From: Lachnospiraceae bacterium
GTDB taxonomy: Bacteria > Bacillota > Clostridia > Lachnospirales > Lachnospiraceae
DNA: 64,000 nucleotides
Assembly: GCA_017470985.1 (NCBI GenBank)
Contig: JAFUXA010000004.1
Span: 1-64,000, forward strand
Direction of reading: 5' to 3'
In this document: positions 42,704 to 52,527 of the stretch, one piece after another
Layout: the number at the start of each line of letters is the position of its first letter
Position numbering within the stretch: the stretch's first letter is position 1
The notes under the pieces: model-generated
Seen by the model: only the letters and a program-made list of their open reading frames with translations
Told to the model about the DNA's origin: nothing
The model's database searches: none
Translations under genes and position numbers: made by a program

Positions 42704-42728
42704 AAGATGCACAACTTTTGTGCATCTT
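42704..42728. terminator. Terminator between the sulfoquinovose operon and the membrane gene
   Basis: Stem AAGATGCAC/GTGCATCTT with A and T runs on both sides; on the minus strand it ends the transcript of the 126-residue gene. Confidence 0.75.
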
Positions 42729-42746
42729 CTTTTAGCAATATTATTT

Positions 42747-43127
42747 CTAGTCATCTAGAAATATCAACTTAATATCATAAATCCATGTGATCAGGGCCAA
42801 TATATTAGCAATCGTTGCCATTGCCGATCCAATGGATGACGCCGCTATGGCTGCAATATTATTTAACACAACCAACACAATCAAAGCTATCATAATTCCT
42901 GACCATATGCTTCTATGCTTCGACTTTCGGTATAGAACCTTGATCCTATATATGAAATAAAAGAGTTCATATATTAATAATATCCACGAAAAAACTCCCA
43001 CAAACCTAATTGCAAATAATAAATCACTTTCACTCGCTCCACCTGTAAAAGCGATTACTGTCATCACAATCATATATAGCACATCAAGAAAAGTATAAAC
43101 AAAAAACAGCAACTTATTATATTTCAT
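42747..43127 (-). CDS. Small membrane protein, four transmembrane helices
   Basis: A protein of 126 residues. Hydrophobic segments: LLFFVYTFLDVLYMIVMTVI, FVGVFSWILLIYELFYFIY, IMIALIVLVVLNNIAAIAA and ATIANILALITWIYDIKLIF. There is a basic loop (RIKVLYRKSKHRS) between helices 2 and 3. I do not recognise a family. GGAGG precedes the ATG at 43127 with 7 nt spacing. It has its own terminator, and the 74-bp hairpin repeats lie upstream. Confidence 0.6.
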   Translation of the reverse strand: MKYNKLLFFVYTFLDVLYMIVMTVIAFTGGASESDLLFAIRFVGVFSWILLIYELFYFIYRIKVLYRKSKHRSIWSGIMIALIVLVVLNNIAAIAASSIGSAMATIANILALITWIYDIKLIFLDD

Positions 43128-43167
43128 CACTTGTCCTCCCCCATATCTGACCATTTACTCGTTTTTT

Positions 43168-43335
43168 GGTAGCCGCGGTACCCTCTTTGCTCACTCATTC
43201 CAGCCGCGGTGGCTACCTTTTCATCTATTTTAGCTCTTTTTGGTAGCCGCAGCAACTTCTTCGCTTCCCCATTCCAGCTGCGGCGGCTACCTTTTCATCT
43301 ATTTTTACCTATTTTGGTAGCCGCGGCAAATATTC
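43168..43335. repeat. 74-bp tandem repeats, each a GC-rich hairpin
   Basis: The unit starts GGTAGCCGCGG at 43168, 43242 and 43316 (third copy partial). Each full unit folds through GGTAGCCGC with the opposite arm GCGG-N-GGCTACC about 30 nt later, followed by TTTTCATCTATTTT. The repeats fill the gap between the EamA gene and the small membrane gene. Confidence 0.75.
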
Positions 43336-43337
43336 TT

Positions 43338-44213
43338 TCACCCTTCAAGCTTAACCTGCCTTCTCTTAATCAAAAACATCACAATTCCCGCGCCGCAGAT
43401 AATGACATATCCAATATAACTGTATACATCCGGCATTTCGCCAAGGAAAAACATACCAAGCAATGTGGCAAATATTATCTGGGTATAATCATAAACCGAT
43501 ATCTCAGCCGCAGGCGCATGAGAGTACGCTGCAGTTATAGAAAATTGTCCCAAAGTCGCAGACAATCCAGCTCCCAACAGTGACAATAACTGTAAACCTG
43601 TCATAGGCTCATAATGATATATCATAAACGGAACTGAACTCAGGCATGAAAAAGCCGAAAAGAACAATACAATCAATGGTCCGGGAGCCCCATGAGTACT
43701 TGCCAGTCTTACATTGGTATATGCAAGTCCTGCGCCAAGTCCTCCCAGCAAACCAATAACAGCAGGGAATGTATCGAACCCGTTCATTCCCGGTTTCAAA
43801 ATAAATAATGCCCCCACAAATGCGGTAATCACACACAATAATTGATAAGGCTTAATCTTCTCTCCCATGATTATAAAAGAAAAAAGAATTGCAAAGAACG
43901 GAGATAATTTGTTCAGCATAGATGCATCCGCAATATACAATTTGGAAATAGCATAGAAATTACAAAAGATTCCAATAGTACCTGCAAAGGATCTCATAAA
44001 TAAATATTTAAAAGTCCCCTGTGGTATTCTAAAAGGAATCTTCTGCTTGAGCATAACACCAAAAGCAAAAAACATCGCAACAAAATTTCTAAAAAATGCT
44101 TTTTGAAATGTGGGTAAATCTCCTGCGGTCTTCACAAACAGATTCATAAATGCGAACCCAATTGCCGCAAGTATTATATATATTATGCCCTTATATCTCT
44201 CATTAATTTTCAT
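43338..44213 (-). CDS. EamA/DMT-family transporter
   Basis: A protein of 291 residues with ten predicted transmembrane helices arranged as two EamA repeats (GIIYIILAAIGFAFMNLFVK at the start; VIGLLGGLGAGLAYTNVRLA at the start of the second half). The end is basic (KRRQVKLEG). Members export metabolites or amino acids; the substrate cannot be read from sequence. The ribosome binding site is weak. It stands alone. Confidence 0.85.
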   Translation of the reverse strand: MKINERYKGIIYIILAAIGFAFMNLFVKTAGDLPTFQKAFFRNFVAMFFAFGVMLKQKIPFRIPQGTFKYLFMRSFAGTIGIFCNFYAISKLYIADASMLNKLSPFFAILFSFIIMGEKIKPYQLLCVITAFVGALFILKPGMNGFDTFPAVIGLLGGLGAGLAYTNVRLASTHGAPGPLIVLFFSAFSCLSSVPFMIYHYEPMTGLQLLSLLGAGLSATLGQFSITAAYSHAPAAEISVYDYTQIIFATLLGMFFLGEMPDVYSYIGYVIICGAGIVMFLIKRRQVKLEG

Positions 44214-44279
44214 TTGTAATAATCGCTCTCTTATCTATTATTGCAATAGATACATCTCATATATCTATCAATCATACTA

Positions 44280-45092
44280 TCAGTCTTCGAGCATACTATT
44301 CATATATTCCATCTTGGCTTCTGCCTGATATATAAGCTTACTGCATTCTAACAATTCACCGGAGAAATCCACTCCGATATCTGTATACAGCGACTTATAT
44401 TTTATATCATGCTCCAGACTAGCCCACATATCCATTGCTTCTGTTCTAATTTGAACTTCCACCGGAACCATCTGTTTCTTGTTCATGAAATATACAGGCA
44501 CACGAATTATCATATGCAAACTCCTATAGCCATTTGGTTTAGGATTTGCTATATAATCCTTCACTTCCATAACATGAATATCATCCTGTGCCTCTATACG
44601 CTCTTTTATCAAGTATACATCTTTTATATATGGGCATACAACTCTAATACCTGCGATATCATATATATTATTGCAAGCTTCAGACAAAGACAGACTCAAA
44701 TCTTTCTTCTCAAGTTTACCCAATATGCTCTTCATAGATTTCAATCTGGTATCTATATGATGAATAGGATTTCTCAATCCTCTATATTTAAACTCATCTT
44801 TTATTACATTCAATCTACTCTCTGTTGTATTCATAGCAGCATGATACATACGCAGAATAGGTTCCATTGTATGTGAGAACTCCTCGTTCAAGTCGGCAAT
44901 CACTTTCATATCATCAATGATTGTGGCGTTGGTAGGCATTAACTCATATACCTCAATTGTCTCTTCTTCCGCAGAAGCAATATCCACGCTGTTATCACTT
45001 GCTACATCTATATCATCATGGGTTTCCTTTGCAACCCTGCCATAGTTAATATTCTGTTTTGTTATATTAATATTTTTCATTTTCTCAACCAT
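44280..45092 (-). CDS. Small (p)ppGpp synthetase (RelA/SpoT family)
   Basis: A protein of 270 residues. The synthetase domain is at about 75-255: the YRGLRNPIHHIDTRLKSMKS segment, YDIAGIRVVCPY, the ANPKPNGYRSLHMIIRVP motif and VEVQIRTEAMDMWASLEHDI are family hallmarks. There is no HD hydrolase, TGS or ACT domain, so it is of the small RelQ/RelP type. An acidic N-terminal extension of about 70 residues is longer than usual. GGAGGG precedes the ATG at 45092; the longer open frame lacks support. It makes the alarmone (p)ppGpp. Confidence 0.9.
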   Translation of the reverse strand: MVEKMKNINITKQNINYGRVAKETHDDIDVASDNSVDIASAEEETIEVYELMPTNATIIDDMKVIADLNEEFSHTMEPILRMYHAAMNTTESRLNVIKDEFKYRGLRNPIHHIDTRLKSMKSILGKLEKKDLSLSLSEACNNIYDIAGIRVVCPYIKDVYLIKERIEAQDDIHVMEVKDYIANPKPNGYRSLHMIIRVPVYFMNKKQMVPVEVQIRTEAMDMWASLEHDIKYKSLYTDIGVDFSGELLECSKLIYQAEAKMEYMNSMLED

Positions 45093-45238
45093 ATTTGTCC
45101 CTCCACAATACTCATCTATTATAATTCTTTTATATGATGAGTAAGTGAATTTCAGGTAAAAAAATAATAAACTTTTCTTTATAATTCCATGCACTATAAA
45201 AGAGACGATTCATTCAAAACCGTCTCTTCCAAGTTCGA

Positions 45239-45502
45239 TTACATTGGTCCTAATATATTCTGACCACCTTTTAATTTCAGCTCAGCCACATTAGTTTCAT
45301 GTTCCAGACTCTGCATTACATTTCCCCCATTTACAATGTCGTCTGCAGAATCTGCTGATGCAATATCTCCATCCCACTTTCTCTCAGGAGTGGCTCCTGC
45401 AAGCTGACGCTTATAATCCCAATCAGATATTGCAATAACTATAGCCGGAACAAATATTGCTAATGCCACTATTACAATAACAAAAATCAATGCCGTATTC
45501 AT
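45239..45502 (-). CDS. Small single-helix membrane protein
   Basis: A protein of 87 residues with an N-terminal hydrophobic helix (ALIFVIVIVALAIFVPAIVI), then a charged segment (DWDYKRQLAGATPERKWDGD) and an acidic, polar tail. It has an AAAGGGG site. I do not recognise a family. The convergent AT-rich region upstream (45503-45749) holds no gene. Confidence 0.55.
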   Translation of the reverse strand: MNTALIFVIVIVALAIFVPAIVIAISDWDYKRQLAGATPERKWDGDIASADSADDIVNGGNVMQSLEHETNVAELKLKGGQNILGPM

Positions 45503-45749
45503 TTTATACCCCTTTCACATCAAATTTTTACATTACCATATATACCTTTATACTCCTATATAATTCACCTCCGCACAAAAATTTACGATTGATAATTTTT
45601 CTACAATCATTATATATCATTTTTCACTATACTTCCATAAGAAAAAACTATAAATGCAAGCCTATTTCTTTGACACTTATGTTCAGATAATTTATTATTA
45701 ATATATAAATATTCAAACTAATCTACGTGCTTAAAAGGAGGGATGAATT

Positions 45750-46349
45750 ATGTATCCAGTAATAACTATAAGCAGAGAATTCGGTAGCGGTGGCCACAGT
45801 ATCGGAGAAAAAGTTGCAAAAGAATTAGGCATTCCTTTCTACGATGGCGAGATTGTAACAAAGGTTGCTGAAGAGTGCGGCTATGCCAAGGAAGTCATTG
45901 AAGATCAGGGGGAATATTCTTCATCAGCAAGTAAGTGGCTTGATATTTCCGCAGCTAGTGCAGTATATTTCCAAAGTCCACAGGACACAATATTTATCGC
46001 GCAGAAGAAAGTAATCTTAGATTGCGCAGCAAAGGGACCATGCGTAATTGTAGGTCGTTGTGCGGACTACATACTTCGCAAAGAAGATGTGAAATCTCTC
46101 AATGTGTTCATTCATTCTGACTACACTCACAGAAAAGAGCGCGTATTAGAACGATATGGTGACATCAAGGATGTAAATATTGAAAAACGTCTCGCCAAAA
46201 AGGATAAGCAAAGAAAGACTTATTATAAATATTACACTGATAAAAACTGGGGCGATTACAGAAACTATGACCTCAGCCTCGATAGTGGCACCTTAGGTGA
46301 AGACGGCTGTGTCAAACTAATATGTGAAGTATACCAAAGCATGAATTAA
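45750..46349 (+). CDS. Cytidylate kinase-like family protein
   Basis: A protein of 199 residues. ISREFGSGGHSIGEKVAKEL carries the P-loop-like region, VIVGRCADYIL the nucleotide-core motif, and the arginine-rich lid is HRKERVLERYG. This is the stand-alone Cytidylate_kin2 type of clostridia, related to CMP kinase but of unproven substrate. AAGGAGGG precedes the ATG. It is the only plus-strand gene in this neighbourhood and has its own terminator. Confidence 0.85.
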   Translation: MYPVITISREFGSGGHSIGEKVAKELGIPFYDGEIVTKVAEECGYAKEVIEDQGEYSSSASKWLDISAASAVYFQSPQDTIFIAQKKVILDCAAKGPCVIVGRCADYILRKEDVKSLNVFIHSDYTHRKERVLERYGDIKDVNIEKRLAKKDKQRKTYYKYYTDKNWGDYRNYDLSLDSGTLGEDGCVKLICEVYQSMN

Positions 46350-46369
46350 TTATTTCATATTAAACCTCA

Positions 46370-46411
46370 AAAAGATTCCACCCTTCCAACATGGTTGGGT
46401 GGAATCTTTTT
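46370..46411 (+). terminator. Terminator of the cytidylate kinase-like gene
   Basis: Stem AAAAGATTCCACCC/GGGTGGAATCTTTT with T run; it likely works in both directions. Confidence 0.85.
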
Positions 46412-46441
46412 ATCTAAATAAGCGCCATAAAATATAATCCA

Positions 46442-47482
46442 TTAATTTGCATTTTCTTCCCAGAAATCTACAGCTTCATCAATCCATTTCTCTGCCCTTG
46501 TACCAAGAGCCAATCCTATACCATGGGGCAGGCCAAAGTATTTACGATATTTATGCGGCACTCCCTGACTCTCAAGAGAATTAACCAGCACTTCCGCATG
46601 ATGAGAAGCAGGAACAAGCACATCCCAACCTCCATTGAAAATATAAGTCGGCACATAATCTTCTTCAACCAGATTTTGTACACATAAGGAATCCATCTTC
46701 TCCTTGGATGGAAACAAACCAAACATGTATATGAGACCTCTCTCAGACAACCACGCTCCCATCAATCCTTTCCAGATATTCCAATAAGGATGATCTTTCC
46801 AATGGGTGATATTGCTCCATGGATATCCCATTATAAGAGCACCTGGCTTGGTGGTACCATAATCATCATATCCATGATAATGACTGCCATAAACCCCTGC
46901 CAAATTTCCTCCGGCGGAAAATCCAAACAGAGCATAACCTTTTGTTTCCACATTGTAATCAGATGCATGTTCTTCTATATGCTTTATAGCCCTGGACAAA
47001 TCTTCCATAGGTGCATATGGAGAACAATGAAAACGTGTCCTGTACTCCAAGACAAATGCAGTATATCCCATATCATTTAACTTGGCAGCTACAGGATATC
47101 CTTCCTGATATGTCATGCAATGAGCATATCCTCCACCCGGAAGTACGATTGCATACTTCTTCTTTTCTGGACAATCACTCATAAAAACCGACAGGCGAAC
47201 TACAGCCAGATTTTTATTATCATTTATCTCCTCCATAGTATACAGAGGAACCTGTCTCAGACGCCCTGCTGACTGCAATTCTTTCAATCTCTTGCGACCA
47301 TATTTATATCCCGTGCATTTACTCTCCAATATATACATCCTGATAATGGAGTATGCTGTCAGGAAAAATGTGAACATGAGATAAACCGCAATAAAATTAT
47401 AAATAATCTCACCCCAGCTGTATCCCGGCATAAAGTGAAACACTCTATGATGTGCAACACTAGACAACAATACTAAATTCAT
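46442..47482 (-). CDS. Membrane-anchored alpha/beta hydrolase
   Basis: A protein of 346 residues. One or two N-terminal membrane helices (IIYNFIAVYLMFTFFLTAYS) are followed by an alpha/beta hydrolase domain. The oxyanion region is LPGGGYAHCMTYQEG and the nucleophile elbow GFSAGGNLAG; the Asp lies in GGWDVLVP and the His in LPHGIGLALG. It is of the esterase/lipase BD-FAE-like type. The substrate is unknown. The ATG at 47482 follows GGAGAG; the longer frame runs into the neighbouring terminator. Confidence 0.8.
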   Translation of the reverse strand: MNLVLLSSVAHHRVFHFMPGYSWGEIIYNFIAVYLMFTFFLTAYSIIRMYILESKCTGYKYGRKRLKELQSAGRLRQVPLYTMEEINDNKNLAVVRLSVFMSDCPEKKKYAIVLPGGGYAHCMTYQEGYPVAAKLNDMGYTAFVLEYRTRFHCSPYAPMEDLSRAIKHIEEHASDYNVETKGYALFGFSAGGNLAGVYGSHYHGYDDYGTTKPGALIMGYPWSNITHWKDHPYWNIWKGLMGAWLSERGLIYMFGLFPSKEKMDSLCVQNLVEEDYVPTYIFNGGWDVLVPASHHAEVLVNSLESQGVPHKYRKYFGLPHGIGLALGTRAEKWIDEAVDFWEENAN

Positions 47483-47565
47483 AATCTCTCCATCTATTCC
47501 ATATAAAACTACAAATCTTATTGGTTCTATCACTTTAATTATCTCTTCAATTATAACACAAAAAA

Positions 47566-47597
47566 ATGAGCCCGCCATTTCTAGCGAGCCCATTTTA
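47566..47597 (-). terminator. Terminator of the large oxidoreductase gene
   Basis: On the minus strand: GGGCTCGC, 7-8 nt, GCGGGCTC (with G-U pairs), then seven T. It lies 45 nt after the oxidoreductase stop. Confidence 0.65.
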
Positions 47598-47642
47598 AAA
47601 ATCTAATATCGTATGTTAAATACTTCCCTCATTTAAATCAGA

Positions 47643-50474
47643 TTACTCCATATACTCCTGCTTCTTTGGAGCAAATGTAACCTTAATCTTCTGCTTCAGA
47701 CCATTTGGAAGTACATACTTCAACTTGTCCTCAGCGCGACGCATTGTTGTGCACTCTGGAAGATCTCTCTTAAGGTGAATAGCATCAAATCCACACTTAG
47801 TTGTACAAACACCACAACCTACACACTTGTTCTCATCTACTACAGTCTTACCACAGCTTAAGCAACGAGCTGTCTCTTTCTTAACCTGCTCCTCTGTAAA
47901 TACAAGCTTAGCATCACGGAATGAATCCTTGCCGATTGCTGCATTTGTTCCTGGACGCTGGCGTCCTGTGTTATCATAGTTCTCAACCTTGATATCATCC
48001 TTATCAAGCTCAACGAAGTAATTAGGATCACGACCAATTGTAAGTGAGCTTCCTGGCTGTACGAATCTATGAATTGAAATTGCTGCTTCCTTACCCTGTG
48101 CAATTGCATCGATAGCAAATCTAGGTCCTGTAAGCATATCACCACCAACGAAGATATCTTCAACTGTTGTCTGGTATGTAACCTTATCAGCTACTGGAGC
48201 TGGTCCTCTGAATTCTACATTATCATCCTTGAGGAGGTCTCCCCAAACTGTTGCCTGACCAACTGATAACAATACATTGCTACATGGAATTGTCATTGTC
48301 TCATTCTCATCATACTGTGGATCAAATCTACCCTCAGCATTCTTTACCTGAGTACACTTCTTGAATACAATTCCTGTAACCTTGCCATTCTCTGTAAGGA
48401 TTTCCTTTGGACCCCATCCGCCATGGAATTCAATTCCTTCTGACTCAGCAGTCTCAATTTCCTCTGGAAGAGCTGGCATAATATCTCTTGTCTCAAGTGA
48501 AACCTGTGAAATCTTTGGAGATCCACATCTAACAGCTGAACGAGATACATCGATAGCTACGTTACCACCACCGATTACAACTGTATCGCCTTCAAGCTTA
48601 TAATTCTCATCATCTGTTGTGATATGAAGGAAATCAACACCTGTCATAACATCTTCTGCATCTTCTCCAGGTACTCCAACCTTACGTCCGCCCTGGCATC
48701 CGATAGCGATGTAGAATGCTTCGTAACCCTGCTCACGAAGTTCCTTGATTGTTACATCTTTACCAACTTCAACACCATTTCTGAACTCTACGCCCATCTC
48801 TTTAAGAATATCGATTTCAGCTTTTACAACATTCTTCTCAAGTACGAATGAAGGAATACCGTATGTTACCATACCACCCATCTGCTTGTTCTTCTCGAAG
48901 ATTGTTGGCTTGTAACCTCTCTCTGCCAAATAGTATGCACATGATACACCAGCAGGGCCACCACCAATAATAGCAATCTTATGCTTAGCAAAGAATTCTG
49001 GATCCTGTGAAGGAATAACCTTCTTTGGAATGAATCTTGTCTCAGCATCGAGATCCTTCATTGCAATAAACTTCTTAACCTCATCGATAGCAATTGCCTC
49101 ATCGATTGTTCCACGAGTACATGCATCCTCACAACGACGGTTACATACGTGGCCACAAATTGCAGGAAGTGGATTGTTCTTCTTGATAAGAGCAAGAGCC
49201 TCTGTGTATCTACCCTCTGAAGCCATCTTCAAGTATCCCTGTACTGCTACGTGTGCAGGACAAGCTGACTTACATGGAGCTGTACCTGACTCATAAGTAT
49301 TGATACGGTTAATATTTCTATAATCCTCAGTCCACATATGTGTTCCCCAAGGTCTATCTGATGGTAATGGCATCTTAGGATACTGCATCTTAGTTCCATC
49401 AGCCTTGCAAAGCTTCTGTCCAAGTGTAAGAGCTCCTGCCGGGCAGTACTCTACACAACGTCCACAAGCCACACACTTCTCAGACTCAACATGTGCACGA
49501 TATGCTGAACGAGACATATTTGGTGTATTAAATAACTGTGATGTACGAAGTGCATAACATACATTTACATTACAGTTACAGATAGCAAAGATCTTGTCCT
49601 GTCCATCGATATTTGTAATCTGATGAACGAAACCATTTTCCTCACCCTGTCTCATAATATCAAGAGCTTCTTCTCTTGTGATATAGCGGCCGTTCTTATC
49701 TGTCTGAACAACGTAATCAGCCATATCGCCTACAGCTACACACCATCCCTCAGGATCATCAGCACATCCCTCGCCGTATGTCTTACGTGAACGACGGCAA
49801 GAACATGGTGAAGCAGCATATTTTCCATCATACTTGTCTAACCAGTAAGAAATTCTCTCAAGGTCAGATACATGATTCTCTAATTCAATAGCTTTCTCAA
49901 CAGGAATTACATGCATTCCGATTCCTGCTCCTCCAGGTGGAACCATATGAGTGATTCCCTCAAGTGGAATACGTGTCATTCTCTCAAAGAAATGACCCAT
50001 CTCAGGATGTGCCTCAAGAACTTTAGCATTCATATTTGTGAACTCTGCAGAGCCAGGTACATACATTGGAAGTACATACTGAAGCTCATGTCTGTCATTC
50101 TCGTAATTCCACTCAACCACACCTGTCCATGAGAGGTAATCCAACTCCTTCTGTAACTCTTCAGGTGTATACTCAGGATTAAGAGCACACATCTCCTCAA
50201 AAGTTCTTGGAGTTCTCTTCTTCATACGAATGCAAATCTCTGCCTGCTTGTCGTTAATTAAACCTGCAAGTCCCCAGTACTCAGGATCTTCCTTTGTAAG
50301 CTTATGCAAACCAAGCTTAACTTCCTTACGGTCTGTGATGAGAGTACCAAGCTCCACGATCTTCTCACGGATCGGTTCATCGTTCTTCATTGAATCTGGA
50401 ACGAAAGGCCCAATTGGATCTGTCATAAGACGATTAGGATCCAAGGCATAAGGTAATTCTTGTCTCTTTGCCAT
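47643..50474 (-). CDS. Large FAD/Fe-S oxidoreductase (glutamate synthase small-subunit type)
   Basis: A protein of 943 residues. The N-terminal third has cysteine motifs (CSCRRS around 225, CNCNVNVC around 300) and a ferredoxin-type CVACGRCVEYCPAG around 335. Then follows the GltD-like part: CKSACPAHVAVQGYL, CGHVCNRRCEDAC, the FAD loop IIGGGPAGVSCAYYLAERG around 510 and the NAD(P)H loop VIGGGNVAIDVSRSA around 640. The C terminus has a further ferredoxin domain (CVGCGVCTTKCGFD). It likely moves electrons between NAD(P)H and an unknown acceptor. The start has a Shine-Dalgarno-like GGAG. Confidence 0.85.
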   Translation of the reverse strand: MAKRQELPYALDPNRLMTDPIGPFVPDSMKNDEPIREKIVELGTLITDRKEVKLGLHKLTKEDPEYWGLAGLINDKQAEICIRMKKRTPRTFEEMCALNPEYTPEELQKELDYLSWTGVVEWNYENDRHELQYVLPMYVPGSAEFTNMNAKVLEAHPEMGHFFERMTRIPLEGITHMVPPGGAGIGMHVIPVEKAIELENHVSDLERISYWLDKYDGKYAASPCSCRRSRKTYGEGCADDPEGWCVAVGDMADYVVQTDKNGRYITREEALDIMRQGEENGFVHQITNIDGQDKIFAICNCNVNVCYALRTSQLFNTPNMSRSAYRAHVESEKCVACGRCVEYCPAGALTLGQKLCKADGTKMQYPKMPLPSDRPWGTHMWTEDYRNINRINTYESGTAPCKSACPAHVAVQGYLKMASEGRYTEALALIKKNNPLPAICGHVCNRRCEDACTRGTIDEAIAIDEVKKFIAMKDLDAETRFIPKKVIPSQDPEFFAKHKIAIIGGGPAGVSCAYYLAERGYKPTIFEKNKQMGGMVTYGIPSFVLEKNVVKAEIDILKEMGVEFRNGVEVGKDVTIKELREQGYEAFYIAIGCQGGRKVGVPGEDAEDVMTGVDFLHITTDDENYKLEGDTVVIGGGNVAIDVSRSAVRCGSPKISQVSLETRDIMPALPEEIETAESEGIEFHGGWGPKEILTENGKVTGIVFKKCTQVKNAEGRFDPQYDENETMTIPCSNVLLSVGQATVWGDLLKDDNVEFRGPAPVADKVTYQTTVEDIFVGGDMLTGPRFAIDAIAQGKEAAISIHRFVQPGSSLTIGRDPNYFVELDKDDIKVENYDNTGRQRPGTNAAIGKDSFRDAKLVFTEEQVKKETARCLSCGKTVVDENKCVGCGVCTTKCGFDAIHLKRDLPECTTMRRAEDKLKYVLPNGLKQKIKVTFAPKKQEYME

Positions 50475-50716
50475 ATTATTACTCCTTTATTAATTATAAA
50501 TACTTTAACTAATTTAACCCCCCAGGGGGCATACTATATAATTATATTACTCTGTGGATTGGGAAATTGTCAATGATTTTACGTTAAAAAATTGACAATA
50601 GTCGCGAAAAAAGACAAAATGCGTAGATTGTGTTTAATCTACGCATCTATTGGCAAAATTCGTGTTTTTACTTCTCATAAATACACACCTGTGTATAAAA
50701 CTATGTCAGTTTTTTG
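50475..50716 (-). promoter_or_regulatory. Upstream region of the oxidoreductase gene
   Basis: No gene is seen here. The minus strand carries TTGACA with a TAATAT-like -10 about 18 nt later (near 50544-50573), then a GCCCCCTGGGGGG stem around 50518-50531 in the leader. The rest is AT-rich. Confidence 0.45.
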
Positions 50717-52384
50717 CTATACATATTTGCCTTTCATTCTATATTTGTTAATATACATATTTCTGTCAGCACGCTTCATAGTATCATGAATATCCGAATC
50801 TTTCTCACTGTCAAAGAAAGCATATCCTCCAGCGATAGCAATATTATATTTGATTTCATCTCTGGAATTATGCACGCTAGAAAGTTCTTCAACCTTTTTC
50901 AGACACTCCAGACAATCCTCATCGCTGGCGCCATGCAGAAGAACCACAAACTCATCTCCACCCATTCTGAAAATCAGACTTGTATCAGTAAATACTTTTT
51001 TCAAAATATCCACCGCAGTCACAATATATCTGTCACCTGTATCATGACCAAAACTATCATTCGTACCCTTCAAATCATTTAAATCAAACATAAAGAAGGC
51101 ATATTCTCCCGGCTTAAAACCATATTCATTTAATTTATTGGACAACCCCAGTCGATTACCCACTCCAGTCAGCTCATCAAATTGAGCAAGTCTACGATAT
51201 TTATCAGCGGTCTTTCCAAGTTCTATATAGTCCTGTATCTCCCGGGCATTTCTCGCGCCAAGCACCAGAATATAAATCAGAAATCCCAGCATTCCAAAGG
51301 AAGTCGCCAGACTGCCCACTCTGACATAGAATAGTATCATATCGCTTACAACACCTACCTCGCAGATAAAGACACAGATTGCTGCGACTTTCAAATCTTT
51401 GGTAAGTCCAAATTCTCTCGCTTCACAAAATCCCAGATATATACTCACGAAAACCACCACAGCAATAATTATATGGTGGATATACAATGTCTCTCTTATA
51501 TCCGCCTTGCCCATGAACTGCATAGTAAATGTATATATAAGTGCACCAACATCAATGATAATCAACCAATTTAAATATTTCTTCTTCTCCGTCTTGAATA
51601 AATCCTGCTCATAATACATGAATTGATTCGGCAATAGAATCACTGAAACCAAAGCAACATAAGACAATATAATCGGGTAATCTGTTGTAATATAAATCAG
51701 TTTCAAATCTGTCAGTTTCCAAACAGCAACCAATATGGCAAAAACTCCCAACTTGGAAAGTCCATTTCCAATACTGCCATCCATTCTTCTGGTTACAAAA
51801 TTAAATACGACAAACATTATGCCAACAACAAATGATACTATGGCACATATAAACTGACCGCCTTGCAACCATATTGCATGAGCATATATCTGTACAGGAT
51901 TTCCAATATATATATTCGGTTTATTATTTACATGAAATTTGTATGCCGGAATTATTAGAATTTTAACATCCTTTCCAGCCATAGATGAGTCAATTCGAAT
52001 ATTATGCCATTTGTTACCCGGAGTCTTGACAATATCAATATCCCTGGAACGATTATATATATAAGCCAGCTTGCCGTCTATATAAACCGTAGCACCTGAA
52101 TGTAATGTATAGAAAATCATATCCGTATCCGTCTTTAGATTCGGATCAATGGTAAATGCTATCTCAGAATATTTCTTCTGAGGCGCATTTAAGTCGTCCT
52201 TCAACTGCCAATTATAACTGTCCGCCTGATATTCCACATACCCTTCTGTGGTATTGGGATTATATGAGAAACCTTTGATATGCAATCCCACTTGTGCAAA
52301 TAATCCCACTACAAGCACAAGCACTATAAAAAACAACACTGTCTGTATTATTCTTTCTTCCCTTTTACTTAACAATTGTTCCAT
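50717..52384 (-). CDS. Membrane diguanylate cyclase (GGDEF)
   Basis: A protein of 555 residues. One N-terminal helix is followed by an extracytoplasmic beta-rich domain of about 150 residues (TLHSGATVYIDGKLAYIYNR), then about seven membrane helices, a short coil (IELGKTADKYRRLAQFDELT) and a GGDEF domain with an intact RMGGDEFVVLL motif. It resembles 7TMR-type sensor cyclases. No EAL domain is attached. It makes cyclic-di-GMP in response to an external signal. GGGAG precedes the ATG. Confidence 0.92.
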   Translation of the reverse strand: MEQLLSKREERIIQTVLFFIVLVLVVGLFAQVGLHIKGFSYNPNTTEGYVEYQADSYNWQLKDDLNAPQKKYSEIAFTIDPNLKTDTDMIFYTLHSGATVYIDGKLAYIYNRSRDIDIVKTPGNKWHNIRIDSSMAGKDVKILIIPAYKFHVNNKPNIYIGNPVQIYAHAIWLQGGQFICAIVSFVVGIMFVVFNFVTRRMDGSIGNGLSKLGVFAILVAVWKLTDLKLIYITTDYPIILSYVALVSVILLPNQFMYYEQDLFKTEKKKYLNWLIIIDVGALIYTFTMQFMGKADIRETLYIHHIIIAVVVFVSIYLGFCEAREFGLTKDLKVAAICVFICEVGVVSDMILFYVRVGSLATSFGMLGFLIYILVLGARNAREIQDYIELGKTADKYRRLAQFDELTGVGNRLGLSNKLNEYGFKPGEYAFFMFDLNDLKGTNDSFGHDTGDRYIVTAVDILKKVFTDTSLIFRMGGDEFVVLLHGASDEDCLECLKKVEELSSVHNSRDEIKYNIAIAGGYAFFDSEKDSDIHDTMKRADRNMYINKYRMKGKYV

Positions 52385-52460
52385 TTAATAACTCCCGAAA
52401 ATAAAGGACAATTTCCCATTATAGTTCACATAATTAACCCATAATATAGTTTATTATAAC

Positions 52461-52497
52461 AAAAGAACGGTTCTTTTTGTACTCGAACCGTTCTTTT
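52461..52497 (-). terminator. Terminator of the lipoprotein gene
   Basis: Stem AAAAGAACGGTTC/GAACCGTTCTTTT, 13-bp arms, T runs on both strands. Confidence 0.8.
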
Positions 52498-52527
52498 TAT
52501 CATTGTGAAAAATGTTAATATTTAAGG

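Noticed and set aside
37798-43335. CRISPR arrays
   Set aside because: The repeats are tandem without unique spacers, or form hairpins at long periods, and no cas genes are present.
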